Source: Microbacterium sp. cx-55
Lineage (GTDB): Bacteria; Actinomycetota; Actinomycetes; Actinomycetales; Microbacteriaceae
Reading direction: 5' to 3'
Assembly: GCF_021117345.1 (NCBI RefSeq)
Contig: NZ_CP088261.1
Coordinates: forward strand, 2,480,001-2,544,000
DNA: 64,000 nt
This document shows, piece by piece, positions 17,035-25,361 of the stretch. The notes under the pieces were generated by a model. That model saw nothing but the letters and a program-made list of their open reading frames with translations, searched no databases and was not told the origin of the DNA. Made by a program: the position numbers and the translations under genes. The stretch's first letter is position 1. Each line of letters starts with the position of its first letter.

Positions 17035-17735
17035 GCACTGCACACATCGCCGCCCTGCCCGGGCAGATCGCCCCGAAAGTGATCATGCCCGGCGACCCCT
17101 ATCGTGCGCGGCGCATCGCCGAAACGCGCCTAGACGACCCGACGCTCGTCACCGATGTTCGCGGCATTCTCGGGTACACGGGTACTTACCGCGGCGAGCC
17201 GCTCACGGTGATGGCGTCGGGCATGGGATCGCCGTCGATGACGATCTACGCGACCGAGCTCGCCCGGTTCTACGGCGTGCGCGACATCGTGCGCGTCGGC
17301 ACGGCCGGCGGCATCCATCCCTCGGTCGAGGTGCGCGACATCGTCATCGCCACGGCCGCGCACACCGACTCGGCGATGAGCGCCTCCCGCATCCCGGGAA
17401 TCGTGTTCAGCCACGTGCCCGACTTCACGCTCGCGAGCGCCGCGGTCGGTGCATCGGAGAGCGTCGAGGCGACCGTCCACACGGGGGCCGTGTTCACCTC
17501 CGATCACTTCTACGCCACCCCGGAAGGGATGTTCGACCGCCTGGCCGCCCACGGCGCTCTCGCGGTCGAGATGGAGGCCGCGGGACTCTACGCGGTCGGC
17601 GCCGCCGAGCACGTGCGAACCCTGACCGTACTGACGGTCACCGACGTGCCGGCGACCGGGGTCTCGCTCTCGTCGCACGAACGCGAGACGTCGTTCGATG
17701 CCGCGCTCGAGCTGGCGTTGGCGGCCCTGCGCTGA
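17031..17735 (+). CDS. deoD: Purine nucleoside phosphorylase, DeoD type
   Basis: The 234-residue protein fits the hexameric DeoD family in length and motifs: KVIMPGDPYRARRIAE near residue 18, ASGMGSPSMTIYATELARFYG near 62, RVGTAGGIHPSVEVRDIVIA near 88, and VEMEAAGLYAVGA near 180 (the MEAAGLY ribose-binding site). The catalytic aspartate lies in LTVTDVPATG. It splits purine nucleosides with phosphate to base and ribose-1-phosphate. ATG 17031 overlaps the preceding stop (ATGA) and has a strong AGGAGGAA upstream. It is the last gene of the salvage island. Confidence 0.93.
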   Translation: MSTAHIAALPGQIAPKVIMPGDPYRARRIAETRLDDPTLVTDVRGILGYTGTYRGEPLTVMASGMGSPSMTIYATELARFYGVRDIVRVGTAGGIHPSVEVRDIVIATAAHTDSAMSASRIPGIVFSHVPDFTLASAAVGASESVEATVHTGAVFTSDHFYATPEGMFDRLAAHGALAVEMEAAGLYAVGAAEHVRTLTVLTVTDVPATGVSLSSHERETSFDAALELALAALR

Positions 17736-17890
17736 TTCTCGCGGCGGGCGGCGGGGCATCGCCGGGTGTTGCGGCCGGCGGGCACGCCACCCGGTGTCGC
17801 GGCGCGGGGCTTCCCCCGTAGACGCACCGGTGTCGCGACGCTACGGTGAAGCCACTGCCGCCGCTCCCTCTTCCGGCGGTGAGGAGCGCT

Positions 17891-19099
17891 GTGCGATCCA
17901 GACACCCGGTCATTCTCGCCCTCGGCGCCGCGGCCGCCATCCTGGTCGTGCTGATTGCCGCTGACGCCATCCGCCGAGTGACCGAGGGCGAAGCCGAGAA
18001 GGCGACGGATGCAGCGTTCTACGCGCCGCCCTCGCCCATGCCGACGGCGGCCCCCGGCACGGTGATCCGCAGCGAGCCCATCGCGAGCGCACCCGCGGGG
18101 ACCACCGCGTGGCGGCTGCTGTACCACTCGCAGGATCTCGCGGGCGCGGACATCCCCGTATCAGGCGTGCTGATCGTGCCCGACGGCGCGGCTCCCCCAG
18201 GCGGCCGGACGATCGTGTCGTGGGCGCATCCCACGACGGGAGCGGCACCGCCGTGCGCTCCCTCGCTCGCCGTCGACCCGTTCCAGCTGGTCGAGGGCCT
18301 GCACGAACTCCTCGCCGCCGGCTACGCGATCGTGGCGACCGACTACCCGGGGCTCGGTGTCGCGATCGACTCGTCGTACCTCCTCGGCGTCCCTGCTGCC
18401 CACAGCGTCCTCGACGCGGCGCGGGCCGCTCGCTCCATCGACGAGGCGCACGTCGGAGACCGGCTACTGCTGTGGGGGCATTCGCAGGGCGGCCAGGCAG
18501 CCCTCTTCGCGGCCGAGCGTGCGGCCGCGTACGCCCCCGAACTGACGCTCGAGGGTGTCGCCGTGGCTGCGCCGGCAGCAGACCTCGCCGCCCTCATGAC
18601 CGATGACATCGTCAACCTGTCGGGAACCACGATCGCGTCTTTCGCCATCCCCGCGTACGAAGCGGCGTACGCCGACCGCTATCCGGGGGGCGAGATCACC
18701 GCCATCCTGACACCCGCCGGCGCGAAGGCGACCCCCGAGATGGCCGCCCTCTGCCTCACGCAGGCGAAGGAGATCCACGCCATCGCCGATCCGCTCGTGG
18801 GCGCCTACGTCTCATCGGACCCGGCGACGACCGAACCGTGGCAGACCCTGCTGCACGAGAACAGTGCCGGTGGGCAACCCCTTACGGTGCCCGTCTTCGT
18901 CGGGCAGGGACTCGCCGACACGCTCGTCATCCCGTCCGCGACCGAGGGGTACGTGCGACTGCTCTGCGCGCAGCAGACCGACGTGACCTTTCACACCTTC
19001 CCCGATGTCACGCACGCTCTGGCGGCCTACGCGTCGCTGCCCGCAGTTCTCGAGTGGTTCGCGGAGGTCGAGGCCGGGCAACGCCCGAACAACTGCTGA
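17891..19099 (+). CDS. Secreted or membrane-anchored lipase, alpha/beta-hydrolase (LIP family)
   Basis: From GTG 17891, which follows GAGGAG at good spacing, the protein is 402 aa; an in-frame GTG at 17846 is possible but has no ribosome site. An N-terminal hydrophobic segment (residues ~8-25) is a signal anchor. The secretory-lipase (PF03583) pattern follows: TIVSWAHPTTGAAPPCAPS, then GYAIVATDYPGLG, the nucleophile elbow LWGHSQGGQAALFAAER with catalytic Ser, and a late VFVGQGLADTLVIPSATEGYV (Asp) and DVTHAL (His). It hydrolyses lipid esters outside the cell. It lies downstream of the phosphorylase gene but 155 bp away, probably on its own promoter. Confidence 0.85.
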   Translation: MRSRHPVILALGAAAAILVVLIAADAIRRVTEGEAEKATDAAFYAPPSPMPTAAPGTVIRSEPIASAPAGTTAWRLLYHSQDLAGADIPVSGVLIVPDGAAPPGGRTIVSWAHPTTGAAPPCAPSLAVDPFQLVEGLHELLAAGYAIVATDYPGLGVAIDSSYLLGVPAAHSVLDAARAARSIDEAHVGDRLLLWGHSQGGQAALFAAERAAAYAPELTLEGVAVAAPAADLAALMTDDIVNLSGTTIASFAIPAYEAAYADRYPGGEITAILTPAGAKATPEMAALCLTQAKEIHAIADPLVGAYVSSDPATTEPWQTLLHENSAGGQPLTVPVFVGQGLADTLVIPSATEGYVRLLCAQQTDVTFHTFPDVTHALAAYASLPAVLEWFAEVEAGQRPNNC

Positions 19100-19134
19100 C
19101 CCTGCGGCATGCACCATCCACCCGCATCCGAGCC

Positions 19135-19217
19135 TGGTGTCTGCACCCGTATCCGCGCGCATCGGTCCCGGGGTGTCCGCATCCGCATCTGTCCGTGGTG
19201 TCCGCATCCGCGCGTAG
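19135..19217. repeat. Three short direct repeats, GGTGTCCGCATCCGC type
   Basis: Three imperfect ~27-bp units built on GGTGTCYGCAYCCG follow one another just after the lipase stop. They lie in the same non-coding region as the larger nested palindromes and do not encode a plausible protein. Role unknown. Confidence 0.55.
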
Positions 19218-19257
19218 CGTCGTCGATCCGCCGAACGGGGATGGTCTACCCGGCCCG

Positions 19258-19380
19258 CCGAGACGAGGACCATCCGCCCAGACGAGGGGATCTGAAGCCG
19301 AATCATCCTCATCTGGGCTGAACACCCTCATCTCGGCAGGGCTCCCCCGCCGCCTCACACCATCCGAGGAGCGGATGCGG
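19258..19380. repeat. Nested-palindrome repeat, copy 1
   Basis: This is the first of three imperfect copies of a ~125-140 bp unit in the 680-bp gap between the lipase and UBP-finger genes. Outer arms are CCGAGACGAGG (19258-19268) and CCTCATCTCGG (19326-19336). Inner arms are GCCCAGACGAGG (from 19276) and CCTCATCTGGGC (19307-19318). The outer and inner arms are near-copies of each other. As RNA the fold is better from the minus strand, where C-A mismatches become G-U pairs. Each copy ends with a GC-rich tail and GCGGATGCGG. Confidence 0.75.
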
Positions 19381-19400
19381 CCAAGCTCCGCTCCGCCCCA

Positions 19401-19537
19401 CCGAAACGAGGACCATCTGCCGAGACGAGGGGATCTGAAACCAAATCACCCTCACCTGGGCTGAACACCCTCATCTCGGCAGGCTCCCCGCCGCCTCACA
19501 CCTGCCACGCCACACCACCCGGGGGGGCGGATGCGGC
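19401..19537. repeat. Nested-palindrome repeat, copy 2
   Basis: The second copy begins CCGAAACGAGGACCATCTGC and keeps the two short arms in direct order, with the matching right arms CTCACCTGGGC and CCTCATCTCGG. The start CCGARRCGAGGA-ATCTGCCGARRCGAGG is also found inside the TadB/C gene at 47064-47095, so the unit belongs to a dispersed family. Confidence 0.72.
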
Positions 19538-19602
19538 ACAAACCCCGCGCGATGCACCTTGCCGCTGGGCAGGTCTCACCCACCCCGCCCAGCTCCACCC
19601 CG

Positions 19603-19740
19603 TCGAGACGAGGATCATCCGCCGAGCCGAGGGGATTTGGAGCCGAATCATCCTCATCTGGGCTGATCGCCCTCACCTCGGCAGGCTCTACGCCGCCTCA
19701 TACCCGCCACGTCACACCATCCGGGGGGGGGCGGATGCGG
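19603..19740. repeat. Nested-palindrome repeat, copy 3
   Basis: The third copy begins TCGAGACGAGGATCATCCGCC and again pairs with CCTCATCTGGGC and CCTCACCTCGG. It ends with a run of G before GCGGATGCGG. The copies differ by point changes that mostly keep the pairing, which suggests structure is conserved. The 40 bp from here to the UBP-finger stop codon show nothing else. Confidence 0.7.
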
Positions 19741-19781
19741 CACAACCCCGCACCCCACGCCCGGCCCGCACCCCCGAACCC

Positions 19782-20135
19782 CTACCCGATCAGGTCGCGC
19801 CAGTTCGCGGGCACGCGCCCGGCGGGCCCAGGGGTCGTCTGACCGCGCGGGTGGCTGCGCGGCGGAGCGAGCTCGGGGCCGTCTTCCACGTAGCTCGCGG
19901 CGGAGAAGCTCCAGAACCAGTCCTCCCCCGGCTCGTAACTCTGGATCACGTCGTGTCCGGTCGCCTGCGCGTGCGCGGTGGAGTGCTTGTCGACCGAGTC
20001 GTCGCAGCATCCGATGTGCCCGCAGAAGGCGCAACGCCGGAGGTGCAGCCACCAACTGCCCGTGGCGTCGCATTCGACGCATCCCGGACCGGACGGGGGA
20101 ACATCGGGGCGGATGCTGTCAGCGATGGTGGTCAT
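19782..20135 (-). CDS. UBP-type zinc-finger protein
   Basis: This is a 117-residue protein with a zf-UBP domain over nearly its whole length: CVECDATGSWWLHLRRCAFC, then GHIGCCDDSVDKHSTAHAQATGHDV and a final SYEPGEDWFWSFSAASYV. The cysteines and histidines match zinc-binding positions. In eukaryotes the domain binds the ubiquitin tail, but in actinobacteria it is common as a small single-domain protein of unknown role, often next to redox or transporter genes. Its start overlaps the MFS gene stop by 4 bp (ATGA), making it the third gene of an operon with the peroxidase and MFS transporter. Confidence 0.9.
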   Translation of the reverse strand: MTTIADSIRPDVPPSGPGCVECDATGSWWLHLRRCAFCGHIGCCDDSVDKHSTAHAQATGHDVIQSYEPGEDWFWSFSAASYVEDGPELAPPRSHPRGQTTPGPAGRVPANWRDLIG

Positions 20136-21343
20136 TTCTTCGCCTTTCGCGTCATGACGGTGCCGGCCAAGACGGTGCAGGTGAGCACGAATGCCACGAA
20201 CACCACGAGCACGACGTTCTCGGAGATCACGGTGAGCGCAGCCCCGACCACAAGCACCGGGAGCGCCAGCCCGCAGTAGGCGATCAGGAAGATGAAGGCG
20301 AGGGTCTCGCCGCGCCGCGCGGGGTCCGACAGTCCTGCCGCGGTCGCGATCGATGATTTGAAGAGCACGCCGACGCCGAGGCCGGCGACGATTCCGCCGA
20401 GGATGAAGACGGCGAGCTGAGGGGCGAGCGCGCCGGTCGCGACGGCGACGAGTCCGATGCCGCAGCTGAGGGTCGCCACGATGAGCTGACGGCGCAGCGC
20501 CACTCTCGCGAGCAGCACCTGCCCGGCGGCCGCCGCCCCGAACACGCCGAACGTGGTCGCGCCGGCGACGAGGTGGTCGGTCACCCCGAACGTGGAGCCG
20601 AGGATGGTCGGTGCGAGCGAGGTGAACAATCCCAGTAGGGCGAACGCGGCGAAGGCCCCGAACCCGGCGGCGACGAATGCGCCCCGCGACGCGGGCGGCA
20701 CGGCGAGTCGCTGCGGCCGGTAGTGCACCGTCGCGGGTGGTGTCACCGTCTCCGGCACGGCGGTCACCGCGATCCCCGCGATGACGAGAACGATCAGGAA
20801 CACCACGTGCGGGAGCACGAGCGGATCGGGCAGGAACTCGGCGAACAGTCCGCCGGCCAGCGGACCGATCGCGAGCCCGCCGAGATTCGCGGCACCGGCG
20901 ACGGATGCGGCCAGGATGGTGTTCTCGTCCGGGCGCGCCGCCGCCCGCAGCTCACCGAGGTGCGCCGTGGCCGTCGCGGTGAGGACACCCACGCTGACGC
21001 CGTTCACGAGACGCGCGACGATCAACCCCTCGGGCGTGCTCCACACCAGGAACAGGACAGCCGACAGAACGGAGATCAGCACCGCGATGAGCAGCATCCG
21101 TCTCCGCCCCGCCCAGTCGCTGATGTGCCCGACGAAGAACAGGCTGAACACGACGCCCACCGCGTAGGCCGCGAAGATGACGGTGATCATCCAGACGGGG
21201 AACCCGTCGCGCTCCTGATAGAGCGGATAGAGCGGCGTCGGCACCGTCGAGTAGGCCATGACCAGCAGGAAGGTCCCCGCGACCACCCAGAATCCGGCAC
21301 CGTGCGAGATGCCCGAACGACCCACCGCCGAGGTCGCCGTCAT
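20132..21343 (-). CDS. MFS transporter
   Basis: This is a 403-residue major facilitator with about twelve hydrophobic helices. The loop after helix 2 carries the MFS signature GHISDWAGRRRMLLIAVLIS, and a second-half repeat is seen near residue 270. It resembles small-molecule exporters of the drug:H+ antiporter class, but the substrate cannot be told. It is coupled by 4-bp overlaps to the peroxidase gene upstream and the UBP-finger gene downstream, so the three proteins probably serve one process, perhaps export or detoxification of an oxidised compound. Confidence 0.9.
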   Translation of the reverse strand: MTATSAVGRSGISHGAGFWVVAGTFLLVMAYSTVPTPLYPLYQERDGFPVWMITVIFAAYAVGVVFSLFFVGHISDWAGRRRMLLIAVLISVLSAVLFLVWSTPEGLIVARLVNGVSVGVLTATATAHLGELRAAARPDENTILAASVAGAANLGGLAIGPLAGGLFAEFLPDPLVLPHVVFLIVLVIAGIAVTAVPETVTPPATVHYRPQRLAVPPASRGAFVAAGFGAFAAFALLGLFTSLAPTILGSTFGVTDHLVAGATTFGVFGAAAAGQVLLARVALRRQLIVATLSCGIGLVAVATGALAPQLAVFILGGIVAGLGVGVLFKSSIATAAGLSDPARRGETLAFIFLIAYCGLALPVLVVGAALTVISENVVLVVFVAFVLTCTVLAGTVMTRKAKK

Positions 21344-22311
21344 CGATCGTCGCCGCCGAGGTCGGCGAGGCCGTCCAGGAACGGCGCCGCCGGCACGAAG
21401 TAGGTCGAGCCGGTGAGCGGGGTGGAGAAGTCGAGCAAACGATCATGAAGGCCCGGCGGGTCGCCGATGAACATGCGCTCGAGCATCTTCTCGATGACCC
21501 ACAGGTGCCGCGAGTATCCGATGAAGTGCGTGCCGAACGTGCCGCTGCCGGGACTGCCGAAGGGCATGTTGTCGCGAAGGATGTCGTGCTCCACCCCGTC
21601 GACCACGATCGTCGACAGCGTCTTGTGCGATTTCTGTCCGGAGTCGGCATCATCGAGCTCGATATTGTCGGCCTTCGTGCGGCCCATGATCGCTTCCTGC
21701 TGCTCGGTTGTGAGCGCATGCCATTTGTCGATCGGATGCGTGTACTTCTGCACGACGACGTAGCTTCCGCCCGCGTAGGCCGGGTCCTCGTCGCCCACGA
21801 GCGTGTCGTCGGGGAGGGCCGGGCCGACCGGGTTCGCCGTGCCGTCGACGAATCCGAGCAGATCGCGGATGTCGAAGTAGCGGAACCCGACGGTCTCATC
21901 GACGACGTCGACGCTGCTGGCGAGGAGGTCGAGGAGTTGGCGTTCGAGTTCGAAGCAGAGGTCGCGTCGGTCCGATCGGATGTGGAACAGGAGGTCGCCG
22001 GGGGTCGAGATCGCCGTGTGATGAGCGCCGACGACGGGCGGGAACGGATGGAGCTCAGTGGGCAGCGGGCTCTCCGTCAGGGCGGGCCACACCGCGGCGC
22101 CGATGCCGACCGTGCACGCCAGAGCGGCGGTCAGATCGCGGAAGGCGACGTTCTTGACGACCTCGCCCAGCGCGCCGAGCGTCTGACGAACCGTATCGAT
22201 CGCTTCGGCGCCCTCACGAACCGTGAGCACGAGGAAGACCGCCGAGCCGGTGAGCGGCGCATCCACGCTCTGCGGCTCGATGGGCACGCGTGCACCGGAT
22301 GCGGAAGTCAT
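21340..22311 (-). CDS. Dye-decolorising (DyP-type) heme peroxidase
   Basis: The 323-residue protein has the DyP hallmark FVDGTANP near residue 150, where the aspartate is the distal catalytic residue. It also has VEHDILRDNMPFG near 240, which likely holds the proximal heme histidine, and GTHFIGYSRHLWVIEKML. There is no Tat signal, so it is a cytoplasmic B-type enzyme; such enzymes are often encapsulin cargo, but no encapsulin gene is seen here. It uses hydrogen peroxide to oxidise bulky substrates. It is the first gene of the peroxidase-MFS-UBP operon. Confidence 0.92.
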   Translation of the reverse strand: MTSASGARVPIEPQSVDAPLTGSAVFLVLTVREGAEAIDTVRQTLGALGEVVKNVAFRDLTAALACTVGIGAAVWPALTESPLPTELHPFPPVVGAHHTAISTPGDLLFHIRSDRRDLCFELERQLLDLLASSVDVVDETVGFRYFDIRDLLGFVDGTANPVGPALPDDTLVGDEDPAYAGGSYVVVQKYTHPIDKWHALTTEQQEAIMGRTKADNIELDDADSGQKSHKTLSTIVVDGVEHDILRDNMPFGSPGSGTFGTHFIGYSRHLWVIEKMLERMFIGDPPGLHDRLLDFSTPLTGSTYFVPAAPFLDGLADLGGDDR

Positions 22312-22433
22312 GACGCCCCCGGAGCGAGCGCCGCAGCGGTTCGGGCGGGGCCGCTCCTCCCGAGAAGCGTCGGGCAGAGCGAACGCGAGCGCAACGTCAT
22401 GGTGTCCTCCGATGTCTGGGAGCGTTCACAAAT

Positions 22434-24104
22434 CTAGAGCGGCGGCCGGTCGGTGGGGTTCGACGGGTGTCGAGGATGGTGCGGGCGGGGCATGACGACG
22501 AGGTGATCGACGGTCGGCACACCCACGCTCAGCGCTCGTGCGCGGTCCAGCAAATCGCCGTCGTATTCGGTGGTGCGCGCCTCGTGCTGACTCAGGTGCT
22601 CGCGCCAGCTTCCCACCGTGAACGCCTCGACCAGTCGGTCGTCGCGCGCGGGGTCGCGGTAGAGCCGCCAGGCGCGCGCGCCGGTACGCAGGCGAGCCTG
22701 CTCGACCCACGCCATCGTCCGCACGAACTCCGCGCGGTCCGTCGGCGCCACCGTGTAGTGCACGAGCACCAGGACGGCGTCATCCTCGTCGCTGAGGTGC
22801 TCGATCGTCTCGCCGGGGATAGGGACGATCTCCCGACCGATGCCCTGCGTCTCGGGGAGCCGCCAGATCACCTGCGACACGGCGAGGAGCACGGTCAGGC
22901 CGCCGGCGACGACCATCACGGCCTCGCTCCCCCAGCGATCCGCGAGCACGCCCAACACGACGGCACTCACGGCGGTCGGTCCGTAGAAGGCGAGCTGGTA
23001 GATGGAGAGACCGCGAGTGCGCACCCACACCGGGAGGAACGCCTGGATCGTGCCGTTGACGGTCGCGACGACCGCGATCCAGGCAGCACCCGTCACGAGC
23101 AGAACGGGAATCGTGACCCAGAGCGTCGGCCAGACGACGACGAGGATGAGCCCCGCGCCGTATGCCGCACTCCCCCACATCACCGTTCCGTTGACGCCGA
23201 GCCGCGTGCGCGCCTTCCCGAGAACCGTCGCACCGAGCAGCGAACCGACGCCGAGCGCGCCCAGCAGCAGACCGTAGCCGGCGGCCGACAGCCCCAGGGT
23301 GCCGGCAGCGACGACGGGCAGCAGTGCCCAGAGCGCGTTCGCGGGGAGCAGGAACAAGCAGAACCGCACCAGGATCTTCCGGACGATCGCGGAATGACGA
23401 ACGTAACGGAGTCCCGCGCGGCTCGCATCGAGGAACGGTTCGGCTCGCACCGGCGGCGGGCGGTAGCCGCGCCAGGCGACCAGCACGATCAGAAAGAACA
23501 CGAACGACAGGGCGTTGAGTGCGAACACGGCCGCCAATCCGACCTGGGCAGCGACGAGACCGGCGAGTGCGGGACCCACGGCTCTAGCCAGGTTGATCCC
23601 GGTCGACGAGAGTGCCGCCGCATCCGCGATCATCGGCTTCGGCACGATGTCGGGAACGAGCGCCTCGTACGCCGGCAGTTGGATGGCCGACACCACCCCG
23701 AGCGCCAGTGTGGCGGCGAGCAGCGACCCGGGGGTGAGCGCGTCTTGCCAGGTGAGCACGACCAGCACCGCGACCACTCCCACCTGCACGAGCTGCGTCG
23801 CGATCAGCACCCGGCGCCGGTTCAACAGCTCACCGAGAACGCCCGCTGGGATCGCCAGCAGAATGACCGGGGCAGCTGCCGCCGTCTGGACCAGCGCGAC
23901 CAGGGCCGGCGAGCTGTCACCCTCGATGAGGAACCACTGCGCACCGACGGACTGCATCCACCCGCCGATGTTGCTGACGAGAGATGCGAGCCACAGGATG
24001 CGGAAGATGCGCACCGTGAACGGCGCGAACGCGGTCGCCCGCGAACGCGTCACGCTCGAATCCTGCGCGGCCGGATCGTGCGTGGCCGGTACGGGGACGG
24101 TCAT
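22434..24104 (-). CDS. MFS exporter (MFS_3 type) with C-terminal soluble domain
   Basis: The 556-residue protein starts at ATG 24104, eight bases after GGAGG; ATG 24110 is too close to that site. Twelve hydrophobic helices occupy residues ~30-420, including VSNIGGWMQSVGAQWFLIE and the NRRRVLIATQLVQVGVVAVLVV loop, as in enterobactin-exporter-like MFS_3 proteins. A C-terminal ~110-residue part (VLVLVHYTVAPTDRAEFVRTM, then RDPARDDRLVEAFTVGSWREHLSQHE) resembles the antibiotic-biosynthesis-monooxygenase fold that some MFS_3 proteins carry. An open frame further upstream to 26033 is antisense to MOSC and nhaA and was discarded. Confidence 0.88.
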   Translation of the reverse strand: MTVPVPATHDPAAQDSSVTRSRATAFAPFTVRIFRILWLASLVSNIGGWMQSVGAQWFLIEGDSSPALVALVQTAAAAPVILLAIPAGVLGELLNRRRVLIATQLVQVGVVAVLVVLTWQDALTPGSLLAATLALGVVSAIQLPAYEALVPDIVPKPMIADAAALSSTGINLARAVGPALAGLVAAQVGLAAVFALNALSFVFFLIVLVAWRGYRPPPVRAEPFLDASRAGLRYVRHSAIVRKILVRFCLFLLPANALWALLPVVAAGTLGLSAAGYGLLLGALGVGSLLGATVLGKARTRLGVNGTVMWGSAAYGAGLILVVVWPTLWVTIPVLLVTGAAWIAVVATVNGTIQAFLPVWVRTRGLSIYQLAFYGPTAVSAVVLGVLADRWGSEAVMVVAGGLTVLLAVSQVIWRLPETQGIGREIVPIPGETIEHLSDEDDAVLVLVHYTVAPTDRAEFVRTMAWVEQARLRTGARAWRLYRDPARDDRLVEAFTVGSWREHLSQHEARTTEYDGDLLDRARALSVGVPTVDHLVVMPRPHHPRHPSNPTDRPPL

Positions 24105-24299
24105 TGGCATCGCCTCCGCGCGCAACGTTAGTGCGGCAGGGGCGACCGCGGGACGGACGAACGTCGAGACCGGCACGTTGTGGCCCCGCGCCGGTTGTCT
24201 CGACTCGTGTCGGACACGGATCTCGCCGGACGCACCTAGTGTTCCCGGCACACCTCGGCACGGACGCGTGCCGCACGGTCGCCCTCGAAAGGACCCGCG

Positions 24300-24491
24300 A
24301 TGACCGATTCGCCTTCCCCGACCCCCGACGACCTCGTCGGAACCGCGGACGAACGCCGCGCGCAGCTCGCCGCGCTCACCGTCCCTCTGCCGGCAGATTG
24401 GTTGCACCGGCAGCTCATCGCCGCGCTCAACGCGTGGGCCGGCGACGAGACGACGCTCGACATCGGCATCGAGGCCCGCACCGACTACTGA
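24300..24491 (+). CDS. Small hypothetical protein, 63 aa
   Basis: The reading frame starts at ATG 24300 after AAAGGA and encodes a soluble, acidic 63-residue protein (MTDSPSPTPDDLVGTADERR, ending IGIEARTDY). I recognise no domain. It lies in the divergent space beside the MFS exporter and 21 bp before MOSC, with normal codon use, so I judge it real but unknown. Confidence 0.55.
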   Translation: MTDSPSPTPDDLVGTADERRAQLAALTVPLPADWLHRQLIAALNAWAGDETTLDIGIEARTDY

Positions 24492-24512
24492 TCCGTGATG
24501 CGAGGATGAGGC

Positions 24513-25316
24513 GTGCCTCACGTCGCCGCGCTCTTCCGCTACCCGATCAAGGGCTTCACGCCCGAGCCCCGTGACGAGCTCGTCGTGCAGGCCGACGGCC
24601 GGATCGAGGGCGACCGGGTGCTGGCGTTCCGATTCGCGGATGCGGCCGAGCCGCAGGAGCGCGACGGCGACGATTACTGGCCGAAGAGCCACGGGCTCTC
24701 GCTGATGGAGTTTCCGACGCTCGCGCGTCTCCGGATGGCATTCGACGACGCGACCGGCACGGTTCGCCTGTCGGATGGCGAGCGCACCCTGATCGAGGCG
24801 GGCCTGGATGATGCGGGCCGCCGCGCTCTCGAAGAGGTGACGGCCACGTTCCTCGCGGGCACGAGCGATTCGCGGCGGCTCGAAGGCTCCGGAAAGCTGC
24901 CGCTCCGACTCGTCGGCGATGGACGCACGTCGCGGTTCCAGGATCGGCCCCGAGGCTACGTCTCGTTGCACGGCGCCGCATCCGTCGCCGCGGTCGACGC
25001 GGCGGTCGACGCACCCGTCGATGACCGCCGCTTCCGCTCGAACATCGTCATCTCCGGAACGGAGGCCTGGGCGGAACTGCGCTGGGCCGGGCGCGTGCAG
25101 GTCGGCGATGTGGTGTTCGAGGTGCAGCGGCCGATCGGCCGGTGCGCCGCGATCATGGCGAACCCCGACTCGGGCGAACGCGACGCGCGGCTTCTGCGCG
25201 TGCTCACGAGCACGTTCGCGCAGGCGGAGCCGACTCTGGGCATTCTGCTGCTGCCCGCGGGCGGGTCGGCGGGCAGCATCCGGGTCGGCGACGAGGTCGC
25301 GATCGTCGCCTCCTGA
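24513..25316 (+). CDS. MOSC domain-containing protein
   Basis: The 267-residue protein starts at GTG 24513. The first half is the MOSC N-terminal beta-barrel (VAALFRYPIKGFTPEPRDEL). The second half is the MOSC domain, with DDRRFRSNIVISGTEAWAEL and GDVVFEVQRPIGRCAAIMANPDSGERD, which contains the conserved cysteine (GRCAAI) where sulfur or molybdopterin chemistry takes place. Such proteins resemble the C-terminal part of Moco sulfurase or YiiM/YcbX and act in molybdenum-dependent detoxification. No partner reductase gene is adjacent. Confidence 0.9.
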   Translation: MPHVAALFRYPIKGFTPEPRDELVVQADGRIEGDRVLAFRFADAAEPQERDGDDYWPKSHGLSLMEFPTLARLRMAFDDATGTVRLSDGERTLIEAGLDDAGRRALEEVTATFLAGTSDSRRLEGSGKLPLRLVGDGRTSRFQDRPRGYVSLHGAASVAAVDAAVDAPVDDRRFRSNIVISGTEAWAELRWAGRVQVGDVVFEVQRPIGRCAAIMANPDSGERDARLLRVLTSTFAQAEPTLGILLLPAGGSAGSIRVGDEVAIVAS

Positions 25317-25361
25317 CGACACGGGCGTCCGCCCGCCCGATTTCCGGGCCAGGATGGACCC

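Noticed and set aside
19100-19781. CRISPR array in the repeat-rich intergenic region
   Set aside because: Units are ~130 bp, internally palindromic and without regular short repeats and unique spacers; no cas genes nearby.
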